DNA of 64,000 nucleotides, taken from the NCBI RefSeq assembly GCF_010183535.1, contig NC_071328.1:10726001-10790000 (forward strand), read 5' to 3'. Both the position numbers and the translations under genes were made by a program. The stretch is from Caenorhabditis remanei (Eukaryota > Nematoda > Chromadorea > Rhabditida > Rhabditidae). A model generated the notes under the pieces. The model was not told the DNA's origin. It saw only the letters and a list, made by a program, of their open reading frames with translations, and ran no database searches. Positions 59,401 to 64,000 of the stretch are shown here, one piece after another. Numbering within the stretch: the first letter of the stretch is position 1; the number at the start of each line of letters is the position of its first letter.

Positions 59401-62364
59401 CCATTTATTCGGATAAATTCTCGTGAACAGTTTGGTGAGAGGAGTCTTCCAATCCTTTCCAGCACCCAATATCAATTCCATACAACATCCAGGTTCTCCA
59501 TCAGTGAAGACGGCACTTTTCTGAAAGTTTTTACATTTAATTTCTTCCGTTTATTCTTCAATATAGTATTTTTGAACCTTATGTTCTCTCACCTCACTCT
59601 TCTCATTGTATAGTTTTCTCTCATGAATCAATGGAAATTTCTGTGACGGAATATGAAATTTGAAGCGAAAGAATCTAGTGATAAAACATGATATCCATCC
59701 GGATAAAACAAAAATATCAATTTTCATGGAACATTCAAAGAACTCTGTCCATTCATTTTTATCCGTTATCTTTTCTATTTGTTGGCCGTTCACCAAGTCC
59801 ACTATTGGCTCAGAGAGAAGGCAGTGAGATGATTTGTTTGACATTTCGTTCCGTCGGGAATCTCTTGAGACACACACTTTTGAATATAATTTCAAATCAT
59901 GAGACGCAGAATGAACAAGTTTAAGTGGCGGGGGGGGAGACAAAGAAGCAGAAGAAGAAGAATAGTGAAACTAACTGGTCCAAGATTTATTCGATGCAGT
60001 TTTGCTCCGTCGAACTCTTCGAGACATGACGTATCGGGTACAAATGTTACCTGAAATTAAATATACTTTAAAAAAAAAGGAAGACAGCAGAAGATCATAA
60101 TAAGAGGATTCTGGAAACTTGATACTCTCGTGCGTACATTGGGAAAAGGGGAAAGAGATAAGAAGACATTGAAAAAGAGTTGTACGATTTTTGAAAATTC
60201 GCAGAAAAGATGGTGAAGATAGAGAGTACAAAAGAACTTTCAAGAAGAGCAGGTGACTCGATCAAAGAATGCTTCGAAGGAATCGAGGATCGGAACACGA
60301 TTTATTGAGGTCACTATGTTCTTTGGAACATTTCTCAGGTATTTTTGGGCCAATTTGCCCATCGAGTGGGCCATGTGGCGCTGAAAATGGGCATGGTGGC
60401 CCATTCCATGAGGGCCACTATGCCCATTTTCAGGGCCGCATGGCCCACTTGATGGGCAAAGTGCCCAGATTCGCTACAACGCGCGGCATTCCGCTCCCTT
60501 TGCTCCTTCCCATTCAGCAATATAATTAACCAGATTACACATCTTTGTATTTTCTACTATTTATTTGTCAAATTTAAACACAAAATAATAATAATTTCAG
60601 TAATTATGAGAAGTAATAGGGTAAAATAAACTAAAATTGTCAAAATATGAGATGGAGAATAGGAATACAGAAGAAGGAAATAATTTTTCGTGAAAACTAC
60701 AAATATTCAAATTACAACAAAAAAGTAAGAGTAAATGCAAAAAATTTAAAGATAGAAGACGGTGAAAGATAGAAGAAGGTGAGCAGCTGGATAGCGTAGT
60801 TGATGATGATTATTGTGTTGTTGAATTAATTTTTTGTACAGCTGAAATTTCATGAAAATTGAACAAAAACAAATAGAAAATACTGTCTTACCTGATGAGT
60901 CGAGTGTAGATTTTTCCATCTTCTGTTTGAATAAGTAGCATAAAATTGAAAGACGATAAAATTGTGAAAGAAACGAAATAAATAAGAAAAATTGTGGCAA
61001 AAATCAGAGTGCGCAGTAGAGCGCGATTTATCAACTTGTGCCCACTCCGTGCCCATGCTGTGCCCATCCATCCTCACCAAGCGCCCAACCTGTGCCCACA
61101 CCCACCAAGTATTTCCTATCTCTCAACCTGTGGCCCAACCTGTGCCCAACTAGTGCCCACTGGGCCATGTGGCCCTTTTTGTGAGCACTGTGCTCTATTC
61201 ACGGGCCACATGGCCCAATCGAAAGTTTCGTTGCCCAAACCTTGCCCAAAAATACCTGAGTTATGATTTGGGTTGGTTATGACCTGGTGCAGGATTAGCT
61301 CAGTCTCTAAATTAATGGGTAACAAACGAGAATAATTTTGAAAAAAAAAGCTATGAATGACCCCTAATTTTCAGGAGTGCAAAGCTATGAAGGCGACTGG
61401 TGCTTTAATGAAAAGAGCGTCAAAAGCTCGGTTAGCAAGAAAACAAATTCCAAAAAAGTGTTACCTGTCTTCCCATATGTGCAAAAGTCATTCGAAATGG
61501 TGCTTGTGCAAGAACAACTCCTGCACCCATACTGCACTCGACACCATCGAAATCTTCACTCAAAGCATCTTGCACCTCTGTAAACCATTTCAATTAATTT
61601 GATCTCATCTCAGAATCTTCATGAATCTCCCCCCTTCTTCTCGTTCTAATAACTTCCACGTGGTGTTTGATCGGATCCATTCCGTCATTTATTAGCCATC
61701 CCTCCCACCCATCGACCACCCCCACTTTTGAGACACCAGCTGACATACGAACAAAACTTTAATTCAAAAAATAAAAGTTGCGAAATGATAGAAACATTTT
61801 GTTTTGTTTTCAAAAATAACTTCTTCTCACTTTTTTCATCATAAAACTTTCAAATGAAAAAAGAGAAAACAGTGTAAAGTAGGCGAAGAAGTTTGATTTT
61901 GTGGCGGATGAAAACGGATGTTTTACGATGTGAAGATGGATGTAAAATGAGTTCGAAAGAATAGGGTAATGATTATGGAGGCTTCTGGTGTGAATAAAGA
62001 GTAGAAATAGAAAAAAGACTCTGAATTATTCCAAAATCGGAGAAGTAAATAAATGTTTGCTTTTTTTAAAATTGATTAGATCTATTGGCTCATAAGATGT
62101 CTACATGAGTGGATGTAGAAGTCAACTCCTGGCTCACTCGGTTACGTTTTTGCACCGACAAGAAATGTTCCGAGCATAAAGAATATATGATGGCAACGTT
62201 TTGGAGACCACTATAAGATAAGTTCTGCTCCTCGTTTAGTACTGAATCGAAGATGTTTCGGACAACTATTTCTCTTCAAACTTCTATTCTCCAATATTTT
62301 AAGATAAGAAAGACTCACCTGGAAGCAATGGTAAAAGATCATTTGTCGCATTCAGTACATCCAT
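56487..62364 (-). CDS. Unrecognised multi-exon protein with C-terminal coiled coil
   Basis: Minus-strand exons: 62319-62364, 61465-61577, 59976-60050, 59374-59520, 58751-59092, 58442-58696, 58122-58313 (3' end uncertain), 57921-58022, 57737-57836, 57523-57695, 57339-57475, 57203-57291, 57065-57153, 56693-56795 and 56487-56645; about 700-715 aa. The N-terminus (MDVLNATNDLLPLLPG) leads into a compact region with MELILGAGKDW and IYPNKWAFFITELE. A low-complexity Ser/Thr/Asn-rich middle follows, with the basic cluster KKVKVIRKVIKKR. Next come a helical region (HPHWDEIAGQLLNSGYYKLLER) and a C-terminal coiled coil (WEIDQLHQKNSQLRKDN). I do not recognise the family. The junction 58122/58022 is out of phase with the obvious donor; a weak donor at about 58096 (GA|GTTATG) would fix it. 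Several splice variants are likely. Confidence 0.75.
60334..61260. mobile_element. Inverted-repeat element with GGGCCA/TGCCCA arrays, intronic
   Basis: Perfect 17-bp terminal inverted repeats, CTCAGGTATTTTTGGGC at 60334-60350 and its complement at 61244-61260. Next to each end lie palindromic and repeated TGGGCCATGTGGC, GTGCCCA and GGGCCAC units (60350-60475 and 61030-61245). The centre (60530-60990) is AT-rich. There is no open frame for a transposase. It lies in the intron 60051-61464 of the unrecognised gene and is best seen as a non-autonomous DNA transposon. Confidence 0.78.
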
Positions 62365-63697
62365 AGTAGTACTTTATCTTTCAAACACACTGATTTTGAA
62401 ATAGGAAGAGAGGGAGACAGAGTTTCCTATGTGGTGCTCTGAGCGGCTATCGGGTTCTGGTAAGAGGTCTATTCCCGCATAGATCGAGAGAAAGAGAGTG
62501 GATAGCCGAGTGGGAGGGAGTCAGGATCAGGCGGCTGTTGTTGGAGTGAAGGATCAATTGAGACGGAGACAATCATACAATTTTCTCTCTTCTTATTCTT
62601 CCCGACGGGTAACCCAAAGACTGTGTAATATATGTGTGTAGAGAAAGAGGAAAGAAGAAGAAGAAGAAGAAGCACAACTCGGACTGATATCCATTTTCTT
62701 GTGCTCTCCATCGTCTCTTACGTTTCTTTCTTTCTTTCTTTCAATCGCCACCGCCACTCTCTGTTGAATCTCGTTCCATTATCATGGACGTGTGTTTTTG
62801 CCAAGAGGAACCTAGATATATGAGGCCATGGCAGGGAGCAGGAGAGCACAAAATGTTAAGAAACAAAACGAATGATTAATGAAAGTTAATGACGGAGTGA
62901 TGATGAAACGGATGATGGAACGGAGGAGTGGAAAAGAAAACAGCTGGCGTGTAGAACTATTCGAAGAGTAAAATACATTGTGGCACAGTTCTAGTTGAAA
63001 AATACTGATTTCGAGAGGTTATTACAAACGCACAATTCGCTCTCCGAGTTCAAGTTTATGTAGTCAAATCAAAATTGGAATTGTCTCAGAAGGTGCTAAA
63101 CGGCTCTTCGATTTTAATAAATGTTGATTTTTACCTATTCATGAAGAAAAGTGCAAACTAAAATGCCACATTTTTCATTTTAATGCTATTCACGAACGCA
63201 AATTTAATGTGCATAAAAAACACTTTAATTCGCAATTAACTGCAATTAAAATGCACATTGCGGCGAGATCTTCCTGAAAAGCCCGCCTTTAAGACTTGTG
63301 TGGATTTACGGATTTACTTAAAGGCGCACGCTTTTTCAGGAAGATGTCTCGCCGCGATGTGCATTTTAATTGCATACATTTGCCTGCAGAGAATCAAAAT
63401 ATATTATTATGAGCATCACCTGTATTGCACAATGAAATAAGAATCTGCGAATTCAGCAAAAATCACGAAAGTGAGATCAACTGCCTTCCTTGATTAAAAT
63501 GAGATCTTAAAAATTTTCCTGTAATTTAAAGCAAAAGGAGTGATTATTTTTTAAATTAAGTTTATTCCAAAGGAAAAAAGAAAAATCCGAGCGAAAGACA
63601 AGATTATGGTATCAGACAAATGTTTAGAGAAATGGGAAAAAAGAAAAATGATAAGTAGTGCGATTCAGTTCGATTTATAAATTCGTATGTGAAATGT
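62365..63697. other. Intergenic region near the right end
   Basis: This 1.3-kb stretch has no supported gene. It includes a GA/AAG-rich tract (62637-62674), a TTTC run near 62720-62742 and a 134-bp fold-back element at 63241-63374. It contains the promoter side of the unrecognised minus-strand gene and the 3' flank of the gene at the edge. Confidence 0.5.
63241..63374. repeat. 134-bp fold-back (palindromic) element
   Basis: The left arm (63241-63292) and right arm (63317-63374) are inverted copies. The outer 29 bases match at all but two positions, starting TGCAATTAAAATGCACAT and continuing through GCGGCGAGA and TCTTCCTGAAAA. About 24 bases form the loop. The sequence type (GCGGCGAGAC plus AAAGGCGCA) resembles dispersed short palindromic repeats of Caenorhabditis and the fragment near 20502-20546. 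Confidence 0.8.
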
Positions 63698-63937
63698 TTA
63701 AAGCATGGTGCAAATGTTTCGAACGCGTTGTCTTGCTCGGCGAATCGGTCGTCTTTGACGCTCAATTTCCTCCCTTTCGCCAACCAATCGAACTTCGTCC
63801 ATTTCCCTGAAATTATCAAAACTTGAAATATTGAAATAGATATCGAAATGGATTACCTGAGTCTGGCGCGAACGGTCGATCGGCGGCATTCCATGGCGCC
63901 GTCTTCAATCATTGGTAATTCATCATGACGATTGTAT
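63698..63937 (-). CDS. 3' end of a minus-strand gene, basic C-terminal tail (partial)
   Basis: Two minus-strand exons, 63857-63937 and 63698-63806, join in phase. The first continues from an upstream exon outside the window (TATTTCCAG acceptor at 63938). The visible tail of about 62 residues starts YNRHDELPMIEDGAMECRR and is rich in Arg/Glu (EIERQRRPIRRARQRVR), ending NICTML. No family can be named from the tail alone. A charged helical or cytoplasmic tail is likely. Confidence 0.7.
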
Positions 63938-64000
63938 CTGGAAATATTAATATTTCAGAGATTTATCAATCAACCAATTATCGGAAAACCGAAAGAGATC

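Overview
This is nuclear DNA from a nematode of the genus Caenorhabditis. The genes have short introns (often 45-60 nt) with TTTTCAG-type acceptors, several start codons sit a few bases after a trans-splice-like acceptor, and intergenic DNA is AT-rich. Almost every protein closely resembles its C. elegans counterpart, and the gene content matches C. elegans chromosome I around csnk-1/ced-12, the aha-1 to tag-72 block and lin-11. Residue differences (for example in LIN-11 and AHA-1) suggest a species other than C. elegans. The species call is inference; the genus is secure.

Layout, left to right: (1) 1-4093, long non-coding DNA upstream of csnk-1; (2) plus-strand csnk-1, ced-12 and a 5-formyl-THF cyclo-ligase, the last two spaced like an operon; (3) 11.7-13.9 kb, a terminal-inverted-repeat element and the aha-1 upstream region; (4) aha-1 (+), mitochondrial ribosomal protein mL43 (-), lid-1 (+), a tau-tubulin/casein-kinase-like kinase (-), dao-5/Nopp140 (+); (5) a minus-strand block 24.1-32.7 kb: fath-1, nola-3 (NOP10), a small membrane protein, a PAC3-like protein, irs-2 and rsa-1; (6) an RRM protein (+), fkh-10 (+), a NIP30/FAM192A-like gene (-) and tag-72 (cap guanine-N7 methyltransferase, +); (7) lin-11 (+) with 3.8 kb of upstream DNA; (8) an unrecognised many-exon minus-strand gene whose intron holds another inverted-repeat element; (9) the 3' end of a further minus-strand gene at the right edge.

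The most notable observations are these. A tRNA-Gln gene inside a tag-72 intron has been split by a 2.2-kb TA-flanked inverted-repeat element. NOP10 and a downstream membrane-protein ORF are one base apart (stop, one base, start), with no other AUG between the two starts, so they look like one dicistronic message. The PAC3-like ORF runs in frame, through one optional splice, into mitochondrial isoleucyl-tRNA synthetase. Two introns are in frame and stop-free. Coordinates come from reading splice sites by eye, checked by phase arithmetic. No database search was run, and symbols reflect recognition of the C. elegans orthologues.
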